The translations under genes and the position numbers were made by a program. Below the pieces are notes generated by a model that saw only the letters and a list, made by a program, of their open reading frames with translations, made no database searches and had not been told where the DNA came from. Shown here piece by piece: positions 1 to 7,893 of a stretch of 64,000 nt of DNA. Every line of letters begins with the position of its first letter. Position 1 is the stretch's first letter. Location: the NCBI GenBank assembly GCA_017433725.1, contig JAFRGQ010000027.1, positions 1-64,000 on the forward strand. The letters are read 5' to 3'. Source of the stretch: Lachnospiraceae bacterium. Lineage in GTDB: Bacteria; Bacillota; Clostridia; Lachnospirales; Lachnospiraceae.

Positions 1-287
1 AGTTGACGGAAGATGGAAAGATTGAATCTCCATGCTGGCCGCGATATTGTTCAATTCGGAAAAACCAAAAGTGGTTTGAATAAAGGGGCAATAAATGTGC
101 CCCCTTATTCAAACCACCTTCGGTTCTTTCCTTAGTAATTAATCGGAATTATCCAAAATCTATACGCAGTTTAGATCAAATTATCCAAACCGGATGAAAC
201 TTGGTGGTAAAGAAGAGGAGAACATTATTGCAGAGTTCCTAAAGCATACAGAAATATTATTTGATGATCAGTAAGAAGGGGGATAAT
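1..287. other. window edge, no confident gene
   Basis: No gene can be supported here. The first 60 bases may be the tail of something outside the window. A 26-codon open frame (ATG at 194, TAA at 272) reads Lys/Glu-rich and ends inside the ribosome binding site of the hydrolase gene at 288. It is open upstream to about base 139 and could be the 3' remnant of a lost gene, but it resembles nothing I recognise. Confidence 0.4.
71..117. terminator. long hairpin, probable terminator
   Basis: A 20-base arm at 71-90 pairs almost perfectly with 96-117 around a short A-rich loop. The run of As before the left arm would give a U-rich tail to a transcript on the minus strand. The plus strand side is only moderately T-rich. 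It probably ends a transcript entering from outside the window. Confidence 0.6.
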
Positions 288-1880
288 ATGAGCTTTGGAT
301 TTTCATATATCGGGCTGATATGGCTGATTTTGCTGTTTGTTCCTAATATTATATGGACTAAGAATAAGCCGCAGGATTATGAAAAATATGCAACAAACGA
401 GAATAAACTGTTGCTTGCGCTGGAGAGAGCCGGGCAGTTTATGGTAACGCCTGTGGCACTATTTTTTTCCGATTTTAACTATAAGGGATGGAATTTCTGG
501 GTAGTTGTACTCGTTGCTTCATTCCTGTGCATGATTCTCTATGAGATATTCTGGATCCGGTATTTTAAGAGTGCAAAGACCATGAAGGACTTCTACAGGG
601 GACTTCTTGGAATCCCGGTTGCAGGTGCGACACTTCCTGTCGTTTCGTTTTTCCTGCTCGGAATATATGGCGGAAATATCCTGATGATCATTGGGGCCGT
701 AATACTTGGAGCAGGCCATATAGGAATTCATCTTCAGCACCGAAAAGAAGTATACGGATCTAAGACGAAGAAAAAGCTGCCGGTGCGGATCGTTTTCGGA
801 ATATTGAAAACCGTAGCGATATTGGTCACGGTGATCGTATTTGGCGCGTTCACATTCTTTATAGCGGGAAGGAACAAAAACCAGCTTAAGCATTTTATCC
901 GGTATAAGGATGGAGTAAACGAACAGATATATGTCAAACTGACGGATCAGGAGGAATATATCACTATCACCGGAGAAAATGTTAACAACCCGGTGATCAT
1001 CTCGCTTCATGGCGGACCGGGAGCGCCGACGACATTCATCGATTATTGCTGGCAGGATTTTCTGACTGATGATTACACGTTGGTTTGTTGGGATGAGAGG
1101 GGATGTGGCAGATCCTATTACCGCAATGCCGCTGTCGATCCGGACAATAAGACGTTAAGCTTTGAGTCCCAGCTGGCAGATCTGGATGCTCTTGTCGACT
1201 ATCTGTGTGAAAGGTTTTCGCAGGATCAGGTGATCATCATGGGGCATTCATACGGAACGATGCTCGGAAGCAGGTATGCACTGGCTCATCCTGAGAAGGT
1301 GACTGCTTATATAGGTATAGGACAGTGTGTTAACGAGACGGATTATGCCGGTGAGAAATACTCATATGAGGATGCGCTTGCGATAGCACGAGCAAACGGT
1401 GACGATACGACTGAAATGGAAGCCTCCTATGAGAAGTTTATGACGGATATGAGCATAGCGAATCTGTTGGAGCTCAGAGCCAAGGTTGAACCGTATCATC
1501 CGCAGGCTGTAACGAAAGATATCTCAACCATGGCGGCCCTTACAAGCCCTATCGCCGGAGTTGATGATATGCGATGGTATTTTCTGCAGATGGATGCTTT
1601 GACAGGAGATACGAGATATGAAGAACTGGTAGAGAAACCGCTTGCCGGATATATGATGGGCTTTAATGCGCTCGAAACGGGCGATGCATACAGGATGCCG
1701 GTAATGCTTATTTCAGGTTCATGCGACTGGATCTGTCCGGTTGGACTTGTCGAGGACTATATGGATGTGATAACGGCCCCTGAGAAAGAATTGAAGCTGA
1801 TCGAGGGTTGCGGCCATTCTCCGCAGGGTCAGCTGCCGGAAGAATTCTGTCAGGAAGTGAAATCGTTTCTTGGTAAGTAA
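288..1880 (+). CDS. membrane-anchored alpha/beta hydrolase, proline iminopeptidase-like
   Basis: The 530-residue protein joins an N-terminal membrane domain (about five or six hydrophobic segments over residues 1-200) to a C-terminal S33-type alpha/beta hydrolase. Visible catalytic signs are HGGPG (oxyanion region), GHSYGT with Ser about 321, an Asp about 480 in SGSCDW, and a His about 510 in GCGHSPQG, so the triad looks complete. HGGPG is typical of prolyl aminopeptidases, but the real substrate is unknown. The ATG at 288 is preferred over the upstream TTG at 261 because AAGAAGGGGG lies 6 bases before it. The gene stands alone. The membrane domain suggests the hydrolase is held at the membrane. 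Which side it faces cannot be read from sequence. Confidence 0.85.
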   Translation: MSFGFSYIGLIWLILLFVPNIIWTKNKPQDYEKYATNENKLLLALERAGQFMVTPVALFFSDFNYKGWNFWVVVLVASFLCMILYEIFWIRYFKSAKTMKDFYRGLLGIPVAGATLPVVSFFLLGIYGGNILMIIGAVILGAGHIGIHLQHRKEVYGSKTKKKLPVRIVFGILKTVAILVTVIVFGAFTFFIAGRNKNQLKHFIRYKDGVNEQIYVKLTDQEEYITITGENVNNPVIISLHGGPGAPTTFIDYCWQDFLTDDYTLVCWDERGCGRSYYRNAAVDPDNKTLSFESQLADLDALVDYLCERFSQDQVIIMGHSYGTMLGSRYALAHPEKVTAYIGIGQCVNETDYAGEKYSYEDALAIARANGDDTTEMEASYEKFMTDMSIANLLELRAKVEPYHPQAVTKDISTMAALTSPIAGVDDMRWYFLQMDALTGDTRYEELVEKPLAGYMMGFNALETGDAYRMPVMLISGSCDWICPVGLVEDYMDVITAPEKELKLIEGCGHSPQGQLPEEFCQEVKSFLGK

Positions 1881-2161
1881 AATTCCGGGATAACTGTTAT
1901 AACGACTTGGGGCTTATGTGTATTGCTCTTATACTTGGGGTGGATTGGTGTTTCTGCATGATACAGCCTGATTAGTTACTGCGGATAAAAGGGGCATCCG
2001 GAGCTACCTTTTACTGATATAATACTCGGTTGAAGAGCAAATCCACGAGAACTCTCACTGCATTGTTCCGGCAGTTGTTGGTACATCGGTGAACCTGTTC
2101 CCGGGAGAAAGGTATGAAGTACTGGGATTGAAATTTTTTATTCACTTAAGGAGGTGTGATT

Positions 2162-3880
2162 ATGAGCATTTGCAGCAGTCGGGAAAGAAACCTGTGGGCA
2201 CAATTTGACGCATTGCAACTTGGTAGCGGCTGGGATGAAGCCGATATTGTAAAACCACAGATCCTGGTTGAAGATGTATTCGGAGACAGTCACCCCGGTA
2301 GCGTTCATCTCAACCAGTTATCGGAACAGATTTGTCGGGGAATTTACGAACAGGGCGGAGCACCGGGCAGATTTCATACAACGGATTTGTGTGACGGATG
2401 CGCCCAGGGACATGACGGAATGAATGTTATTTTGGCCAGTCGGGAAACGATCTGTGATATGGTCGAACTTCATGCCGGTTTCGTGCCTTGGGACGGTATG
2501 GTGCTGTGCTCGTCATGTGATAAATCCATACCGGCACACTTAAAAGCGATTGCCAGAGTCAATATTCCTTCTGTGTTCGTTCCGGGAGGAAGCATGCGCC
2601 CGGGTCCAAACCAGACGACATCTCTGGTTGCCGGATCAATTTCTCTGAGGCAGAAGCAGAAGGACGGTATTACTCCGGAAGAAATACGGGATTATAAACT
2701 TACTGGGTGTCCGTCAGCCGGAGCCTGCACATTTTTGGGAACTGCTTCCACGATGCAGTGTATGGCGGAAGCACTCGGACTGGCTCTTCCGGGAAGCGCA
2801 CTTGTTCCTGCTACCATGAGAGACATTCTTGCCTATGCAAGAAAAGCAGGCCGCGTGATCATGTCTCTTGCCAAAAAGAAGCTTCTTCCATCCGATATTC
2901 TGACAGAAGCGGCTTTTCGGAATGCAATCGTGGTACACAGTGCCATCGGAGGTTCAACAAACGCTACGATCCACCTGCCGTCAATAGCCCGGGAATTGGG
3001 AATTACACTGGCACCGGAACTCTTTGATGAGATCAATCATAAGATTCCGCATATCGGTAACATTCATCCCAGCGGAGAGCATCTCACAGAATCTTTCTGG
3101 TTTGCGGGAGGAGTTCCTGCTGTTCAGTGGGCGCTCAGGGATTATCTTGATCTTGACGTTGTTACGGTCACCGGTCATACATTGGGTGAGAACCTGGAGG
3201 AGATATCAAAGAGCGGTTTCTTCAGGCGTAATGAAGGATATCTTAACAACTATGGGCTGAAAAAAGAGCAGGTCATTATACCGGTAGAGGAAGCAGCGGA
3301 GAAGGGATCTATTGCCATTTTAAAAGGAAATCTGGCACCGGAGGGGGCAGTTGTAAAATACTCAGCCTGTGCAAAAGATATGCGCAGTCTGTGCGGAACC
3401 GCACGTGTCTATGACAGCGAGGAGGATGCGCATAAGGCGGTCGTTGACGGGGAAATCCATCCGGGTGAGATTCTTGTCATCCGATATGAAGGTCCCAGAG
3501 GCAGCGGAATGCCGGAGATGCTCATGACTACGGAAGCCATTGTATGCGACCATAAGCTGAATGGGAAAGTCTCTCTTGTAACAGACGGACGTTTTTCGGG
3601 TGCAACTCGCGGGGCTGCGATCGGACATGTAAGTCCTGAAGCGGCAGCGGGAGGTCCTTTGGCCTATATCCGTACCGGCGATATCATTTCTTATGATATC
3701 GAAGCACGCACTCTCAATATTACGGGAATAGACGGAGAGGAGATGGATGAACAGGAAATTCAGAAAAAACTGGAGGAGCGCAGAAAAACCTGGGAGCTGA
3801 AAAAGCCGCCGGTCAGAAAAGGTGTATTAAAGAGATATACGGAACATGCACTTTCCGCGATGCAGGGGGCAGGATACTGA
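2162..3880 (+). CDS. IlvD/Edd family dehydratase
   Basis: The 572-residue protein belongs to the family of dihydroxy-acid, phosphogluconate and sugar-acid dehydratases. Conserved blocks in order are LCDGCAQGHDGMN, CSSCDKSIPAHL, GCPSAGACTFLGTASTM, GGSTNATIHLP, YEGPRGSGMPEM and TDGRFSGATRGAAIGHVSPEA. The Cys in the first three blocks match the usual iron-sulfur ligand positions. AAGGAGG at 2148-2154 sets the ATG at 2162. No ilv, leu, edd or sugar-acid catabolism gene is adjacent, so it may be true IlvD or a sugar-acid dehydratase. The 280 bases upstream hold a TATAAT-like box at 2018 but no clear -35 and no T-box that I can see. Confidence 0.85.
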   Translation: MSICSSRERNLWAQFDALQLGSGWDEADIVKPQILVEDVFGDSHPGSVHLNQLSEQICRGIYEQGGAPGRFHTTDLCDGCAQGHDGMNVILASRETICDMVELHAGFVPWDGMVLCSSCDKSIPAHLKAIARVNIPSVFVPGGSMRPGPNQTTSLVAGSISLRQKQKDGITPEEIRDYKLTGCPSAGACTFLGTASTMQCMAEALGLALPGSALVPATMRDILAYARKAGRVIMSLAKKKLLPSDILTEAAFRNAIVVHSAIGGSTNATIHLPSIARELGITLAPELFDEINHKIPHIGNIHPSGEHLTESFWFAGGVPAVQWALRDYLDLDVVTVTGHTLGENLEEISKSGFFRRNEGYLNNYGLKKEQVIIPVEEAAEKGSIAILKGNLAPEGAVVKYSACAKDMRSLCGTARVYDSEEDAHKAVVDGEIHPGEILVIRYEGPRGSGMPEMLMTTEAIVCDHKLNGKVSLVTDGRFSGATRGAAIGHVSPEAAAGGPLAYIRTGDIISYDIEARTLNITGIDGEEMDEQEIQKKLEERRKTWELKKPPVRKGVLKRYTEHALSAMQGAGY

Positions 3881-3977
3881 GAAACGACAGTATGTGCGGT
3901 CCGCTTCGAGAAGACTGTGTATCCTACTGTGATTATCACAGAGAGTGTATTTTTCCTTGTGTAACAGACATGACAAG

Positions 3978-4012
3978 AAGCATTCCGGGTTTTTTCCCCG
4001 GAATGCTTTTTT
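3978..4012 (+). terminator. rho-independent terminator after the dehydratase
   Basis: A perfect 12-bp stem (3978-3989 with 3997-4008) with a short T-rich loop is followed by a T tract. It lies about 100 bases after the dehydratase stop. Confidence 0.9.
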
Positions 4013-4130
4013 GTCATCATGTATAGATAGGAGATGATTAATTATTCTTTGTATTTAGCGTCCAATTCTGCCTTGTAAGCACTGATTTTCGCAACTGCTG
4101 CTATAAAAGCGGACATTTTTGAAATTTATA

Positions 4131-4178
4131 TTGACGCGATGTCAGGAAATGGGTATAATCCACATTGACATGAAGTCA
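4131..4178 (+). promoter_or_regulatory. promoter with two TGAC-N5-GTCA operators (tetR-flavodoxin)
   Basis: The -35 TTGACG (4131-4136), a 17-base spacer and the -10 TATAAT (4154-4159) form a near-consensus promoter. TGAC-N5-GTCA occurs twice, at 4132-4144 overlapping the -35 and at 4166-4178 over the expected start of transcription, 34 bp centre to centre. The placement fits autorepression by the TetR protein encoded just downstream. Which protein binds is inferred. Confidence 0.8.
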
Positions 4179-4202
4179 GAATAAAAACACTGGAGGACTG
4201 CT

Positions 4203-4820
4203 ATGCCAAAGGGATCACCGGAAAGAACTGCCGCAAGACAGGAAGAGATTATAAGTGCCTGCGAGAAACTGTACCAGACCATGAGCTTTAAGGACATCAC
4301 ACTTAAAGAAATCGGAAACGAGACATCTTTTTCAAGACCGACTATATATAACTATTATCAGACAAAAGAGGAGATATTCCTGGCTCTTTTCGAAAGGGAG
4401 TATATTCGCTGGAATGAAGAATTACAGTCTATTCTTCTGGATAATGAAAAGCTTTCAAAAGAACAGATCGCAGAGAAACTGGCGACATCCATTGCAAACA
4501 GGAAGCAACTTTTAAAACTTCTTGCCATGAACAATTACGATATGGAGGCGAACAGCAGACCTGAGCTGTTGACATCGTTCAAGATAGCTTATGGCGAGTC
4601 CATGAAGAATGTATGCAAGATTCTTACAAAATTCTGTCCGGAGAAATCGGTTCAGGAGATTCAGGATTTTATATATGTATTCTTCCCGTTCATGTTTGGC
4701 ATATATCCTTACACAGCAGTAACGGATAAGCAGAGAGAAGCCATGAAGCAGGCAGATGTAGACTATGTTTATCAGTCTGTTTTTGAGATAACAAATAATT
4801 GTCTGTTGAAGCTTTTATGA
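4203..4820 (+). CDS. TetR/AcrR family transcriptional regulator
   Basis: The 205-residue protein starts with a TetR-type DNA-binding domain (residues about 8-60). The turn-helix part is visible as ITLKEIGNETSFSRPTIYNYY, which ends in the family-typical TIYNYY-F signature. The rest is a helical ligand-binding domain with no known effector. A GGAGG lies 8 bases before the ATG. It is the first gene of a likely two-gene unit with the flavodoxin lipoprotein that starts 74 bases downstream, behind a promoter with two identical inverted repeats. The simple reading is a self-controlled regulator of a redox protein. Confidence 0.9.
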   Translation: MPKGSPERTAARQEEIISACEKLYQTMSFKDITLKEIGNETSFSRPTIYNYYQTKEEIFLALFEREYIRWNEELQSILLDNEKLSKEQIAEKLATSIANRKQLLKLLAMNNYDMEANSRPELLTSFKIAYGESMKNVCKILTKFCPEKSVQEIQDFIYVFFPFMFGIYPYTAVTDKQREAMKQADVDYVYQSVFEITNNCLLKLL

Positions 4821-4894
4821 AGTGCAGCAGAAAAACTTTAACAGCTGTATTTACAGCGAGCGGTAGAACAAAAAAGATTGGAGAAGTACTCGAA

Positions 4895-5620
4895 ATGAAG
4901 AAAAAGATATCAATACTGGCGGCAGTTTTACTCGCTCTTGGACTTACTGCCTGTGGAAATAACGAAAGTCAGGCGTCGAATGACACGACGCAGACGATGC
5001 AGGCTGAGAGCTCTCAGGAAGCAGAAACTGTGAATGATTCAGAAGAGACAATAAGTCAGCCCGAGACTTCTGATACTGTTTCAAACACACCGGATGTGGC
5101 TGCGGAAGATACGTCTTCGGAAGAAGCAGACAACACTCAGCAAAACGGCGGGATCCTTGTGGTATATTTCTCTGCAACCGGAACCACTAAGGGTGTTGCG
5201 GAAAAGATTGCAGCTATCACTGGTGCAGATACATATGAGATCAAAGCTGCACAGGAGTATACGGAAGCAGATCTTAACTGGAATGATTCTGACAGCCGTT
5301 CAACCAGGGAACAGAATGACTCATCTGTAAGACCGGAGATTGGAAGTGAGGCTGTATCACTTGACGGATATACAACAATTTATATCGGATATCCGATCTG
5401 GTGGGGAGAAGAGCCGCGTATCATGGATACATTTGTGGAGAGTTACAGCTTTGACGGAATAACCATGATTCCCTTCTGTACCTCAAGCAGCAGCGGAATA
5501 GGCAGAAGCGGTCAGAACCTTGCGGACAATGCCGGAAGCGGAACCTGGCTTGACGGACAGCGCTTTGGAGTCGGTGCCTCGGAGGATGAAATCAGATCCT
5601 GGATAGAAGGCTTGCAGTAA
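4895..5620 (+). CDS. flavodoxin-domain lipoprotein
   Basis: The 241-residue protein has a lipoprotein signal (Lys-rich start, hydrophobic core, lipobox LTAC at residues 16-19), then a Ser/Thr/Glu-rich linker of about 65 residues, then a flavodoxin fold from about residue 88. The FMN phosphate loop is SATGTTKGVA and the later flavin-contact segment is GYPIWWGEEPRIM. The start is the ATG at 4895 with GGAGAAG 8 bases before it. An in-frame TTG further upstream would destroy the signal peptide. It is probably anchored outside the membrane, an unusual place for a flavodoxin, and probably takes part in extracellular electron transfer or quinone reduction. It shares an operon with the TetR gene. Confidence 0.85.
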   Translation: MKKKISILAAVLLALGLTACGNNESQASNDTTQTMQAESSQEAETVNDSEETISQPETSDTVSNTPDVAAEDTSSEEADNTQQNGGILVVYFSATGTTKGVAEKIAAITGADTYEIKAAQEYTEADLNWNDSDSRSTREQNDSSVRPEIGSEAVSLDGYTTIYIGYPIWWGEEPRIMDTFVESYSFDGITMIPFCTSSSSGIGRSGQNLADNAGSGTWLDGQRFGVGASEDEIRSWIEGLQ

Positions 5621-5755
5621 AGAAAGAGTGAGCGTCTTGTCCGTTACATTGACTTCGAAGACAAGGGAATGGTTCTGGGATATGGCTGTGGGACACCCTC
5701 AATGACAAGAAGAAATATACACATGAAAGAAGCGTATGAACTGGGAAAAATTTGA
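5621..5755 (+). pseudogene. possible C-terminal remnant of a flavin oxidoreductase
   Basis: The frame stays open for 44 codons directly after the flavodoxin stop, in the same frame, and ends at TGA 5753. Its product contains MVLGYGCGTPSM and ends in EAYELGKI, which resembles the tail of NAD(P)H-dependent FMN reductases from memory only. It has no ribosome binding site. It could be a fossil of a neighbouring reductase fused to the flavodoxin locus by deletion. Confidence 0.4.
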
Positions 5756-5809
5756 GAAGGTTCTTGTAAATCTGTAATAAAAACTGAAAAAGAACGTTTT
5801 ATACGAAGG

Positions 5810-5847
5810 GATATTTTCCAAAAAACAGGGAAAATATCTCTTTTTTT
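5810..5847 (+). terminator. rho-independent terminator
   Basis: GATATTTTCC (5810-5819) pairs with GGAAAATATC (5829-5838) and is followed by TCTTTTTTTATT. It closes the tetR-flavodoxin unit. Confidence 0.85.
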
Positions 5848-5872
5848 ATTCCTATTTTTTCCCGGAACTTTC

Positions 5873-5922
5873 TTGAAATCCTCCGGATATTGTTTATAAT
5901 ATTATTAGTTATATCTAACCAA
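5873..5922 (+). promoter_or_regulatory. promoter with DtxR-like operator
   Basis: TTGAAA (5873-5878), 16 bases, then TATAAT (5895-5900). Directly downstream is the 18-base imperfect palindrome TTAGTTATATCTAACCAA (5905-5922), which would cover the transcription start. TTAG-N6-CTAA matches the half-sites of DtxR/IdeR/MntR-type metal repressors. The decayed feoB at the end of this operon fits iron control. Confidence 0.65.
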
Positions 5923-6171
5923 CTGTATCAGCAAGGCACCTCTCGTTGATAAATGGCATAACGACATCCGGAAAGATGGTCTTTATCTATTCGTTGGGTT
6001 AACCAAAATATGGTAGGTACGGTAGGATTCCGGGGTGTGAAAGACTCGGTAAATCATGGTTCAAGAATGAGGCCTGAGGTAAAGAGAAAAAGGCTGTAGG
6101 AAATTTTTTTTGTCCATAGGTTAGCGAATTCTAACTTACCGGTCAAAATAAGCGGAAGAAAGTGAGACAAC
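5923..6171 (+). promoter_or_regulatory. long leader with a second TTAG-N6-CTAA box
   Basis: About 250 bases separate the promoter from the first gene. The leader holds no gene I can see. At 6120-6135 lies GTTAGCGAATTCTAAC, a second box with the same TTAG-N6-CTAA core as the operator at 5905. The leader is long enough for a structured RNA, but no known riboswitch core was recognised. Confidence 0.45.
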
Positions 6172-6663
6172 ATGATAGTTCTTCAATTAATTCTGTTCTG
6201 TGCACTGTTCACTCTGATGGTAAAGATCGCAGTGGGAAACAATGCATTGAACGGCCTGTACTTTTACCCGAAGCCGGTACAGGAGCGGGCTTTCGAAATA
6301 GGTCTTACGAATCCGGAAACTGTGGCGAGGAAAAGAAAACGGTTCATGATCCCGTTCTTTCTGGTAATGCTGGCTGCCCTGGTACTGATTATTGGCCTAT
6401 GGAACGGTATAAAGACTTTCCGGTCTGCGTATTTACAGGCACTGTTGTTCCTTGAGGTCATGAATTGGTATGACGGCATTGTGATTGATAAGGTATGGGT
6501 AGGATACAGTAAGTTCTGGCTCTTGCCCGGTTGTGAGGACATTCCTTATGTGCAAACCTGGAACCAGATGTTGAAAAAACGAGGAATTCTGACACTGATC
6601 TGGGTAATCGGTGCAGCAATCGTTGCCGGGATCGTAGTACTTGTGTTTCAAAAGCATTCATAG
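6172..6663 (+). CDS. small integral membrane protein, unknown function
   Basis: The 163-residue protein shows about four hydrophobic segments (residues about 3-20, 62-80, 85-100 and 138-158) with a polar loop containing a Trp/Tyr-rich stretch. No family is recognised. The ATG at 6172 follows GAAAGTGAG. It is the first gene after the promoter with DtxR-like boxes and lies 22 bases before a methyltransferase gene and then a feoB remnant. Context suggests a role tied to metal supply or stress, but nothing in the protein proves it. Confidence 0.75.
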   Translation: MIVLQLILFCALFTLMVKIAVGNNALNGLYFYPKPVQERAFEIGLTNPETVARKRKRFMIPFFLVMLAALVLIIGLWNGIKTFRSAYLQALLFLEVMNWYDGIVIDKVWVGYSKFWLLPGCEDIPYVQTWNQMLKKRGILTLIWVIGAAIVAGIVVLVFQKHS

Positions 6664-6685
6664 TGAGCGGAAAGGAAGGTGAAAG

Positions 6686-7309
6686 ATGGGACTGTTTAAG
6701 AGTTTTGTATCCCAGACAAGGAAACCGGAAGGCTTTCTGGGAAAGATGATGTTGAGCGGAATGAACTCCGGGCATGCAATGTTGGCGGATTGGGGATTTT
6801 CACTCCTGCCGAAAATAACTCCGTCAAAAGCTCTTGACCTTGGCTGCGGCGGAGGACGGAATGCCGGGGAACTGCTGAAAAAATACCCGGATATATACGT
6901 GACGGCGATTGATTATTCCGATCTTTCCGTGTCGAAGGCAAGAGAATATAACCGGGACATGATCGCCTCTGGGCGATGCACGGTGCAGCAGGGGGATGTT
7001 TCGGATCTCCATCTGCCGGAAGAAAACTATGACCTTGCCACCGCGTTTGAGACGATTTATTTCTGGCCGGGTCTGGAAAAGTGCTTCAGGCAGGTGGCAA
7101 AAGTGGTAAAGCCTGGCGGATATTTCCTGATTTGCAATGAATCTGACGGTAAGGATGCAACAGGGCTGAAGTTCGAAAAGATCATTGACGGAATGAAATG
7201 CCATACCGCAGAAGAGATAGAGTCTGCGTTAAAGAATGCCGGTTTTTCCAAAGTCAAATCAGTCCACCATAAATCAAAACCGTGGATCACAGTAATCGCA
7301 AGGAAGTGA
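6686..7309 (+). CDS. class I SAM-dependent methyltransferase
   Basis: The 207-residue protein has motif I LDLGCGGGRNAGEL near residues 50-63, then an acidic residue at the end of strand 2 (AIDYSD), motif II-like GDVSDLHLPEENYDL, and the post-motif VVKPGGYFLICNE. These are the marks of Rossmann-fold methyltransferases of the Methyltransf_11/25 type. The substrate is not evident. The ribosome binding site GGAAGGTGAAAG precedes the ATG. It follows the small membrane protein by 22 bases and precedes the feoB remnant by 36, so the three were probably co-transcribed. Confidence 0.85.
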   Translation: MGLFKSFVSQTRKPEGFLGKMMLSGMNSGHAMLADWGFSLLPKITPSKALDLGCGGGRNAGELLKKYPDIYVTAIDYSDLSVSKAREYNRDMIASGRCTVQQGDVSDLHLPEENYDLATAFETIYFWPGLEKCFRQVAKVVKPGGYFLICNESDGKDATGLKFEKIIDGMKCHTAEEIESALKNAGFSKVKSVHHKSKPWITVIARK

Positions 7310-7345
7310 GGCGGGAAGATATCAGCACAATAAAGGAGGAGAGAA

Positions 7346-7547
7346 ATGAAGCATACAGTTACTGACTTGCCGGGTAGCTATGGTCTTTCCGGAAACTCTG
7401 ATGAAGAAATCATCACAGCCGACTATATCCGAAGCGGTCAGGCAGATCTCGTCTGTATTCTGGTAGATGCCTCCCAGTTGGAATGGAGTGTGCAGTGCAC
7501 TGATCCTGGCCTGCATAGTGTACCACATTGCGGCACTGTTCATGTAA
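7346..7547 (+). pseudogene. feoB remnant with internal deletion and frameshift
   Basis: After AAGGAGGA and an ATG, the frame reads TVTDLPGSYGLSGNSDEEI and later LVDASQLE. These match the G3 (DLPG) and following parts of the FeoB G domain. The P-loop that should come first is missing. After the codon for LE the sequence jumps. In the next frame a hydrophobic stretch, ALILACIVYHIAALFM, ends at TAA 7545 and looks like a FeoB C-terminal helix. Well over 1.5 kb of the normal gene is absent. The clean ribosome binding site and the DtxR-like boxes far upstream suggest that an iron transporter operon was lost here. Confidence 0.7.
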
Positions 7548-7599
7548 GCCTGTCCCGGGCAAGTACATAATAACTCCGCAAGTATGTAAAAAGTAAGTC

Positions 7600-7630
7600 A
7601 GGAACCCTGATGCTTTGCACACCGGGTTCT
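7600..7630. terminator. hairpin between convergent units
   Basis: GGAACCC near 7601 pairs with GGGTTCTT near 7623-7630 around a 15-base loop, with T-rich sequence after it. It lies between the feoB remnant and the convergent small gene at 7639 and could end both transcripts. Confidence 0.6.
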
Positions 7631-7638
7631 TGATTTGT

Positions 7639-7893
7639 TTATGCAATATTATGCTGTAGCGTTTCCTCACGCAGGTCGTCTAAGAATTCATCAGAAATTT
7701 CATAGGTGGACTGTCCGAGTTTTCTGGCCTTTCTACGTGCCTGATGGATATTTTTTTGCCCGCAAGTCAGTACTTCTCCGGTTGCATCGTCTATGATTTC
7801 GTAGCAATGACTGTCAGAATCAGTGTGGATATAACCGCCGTTGACACTTTCAAGGACTTCATTTGCAATCTTAATAGTTTTCATATCTGTCAT
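7639..7893 (-). CDS. double-glycine leader peptide, bacteriocin-like
   Basis: The 84-residue product begins with a short leader ending NEVLESVNGG (Gly-Gly at residues 19-20). This resembles the leader recognised by peptidase-containing (C39) ABC exporters. The rest is polar and charged with two Cys, beginning YIHTDSDSHCYEII. Cleavage after GG would release about 64 residues. No C39 transporter, immunity gene or modifying enzyme is adjacent, although a peptide-processing trio lies 1.4 kb away. The start at 7893 is favoured by a weak GAGAGAT. An ATG 9 bases later has no binding site. Secretion as a signal or bacteriocin is an inference from the leader alone. Confidence 0.6.
   Translation of the reverse strand: MTDMKTIKIANEVLESVNGGYIHTDSDSHCYEIIDDATGEVLTCGQKNIHQARRKARKLGQSTYEISDEFLDDLREETLQHNIA

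Noticed and set aside
194-274. 26-codon frame before the hydrolase
   Set aside because: Too short, no family, and it overlaps the next ribosome binding site.
1881-2161. T-box or other leader before the IlvD-like gene
   Set aside because: No specifier stem, T-box sequence or terminator was found.
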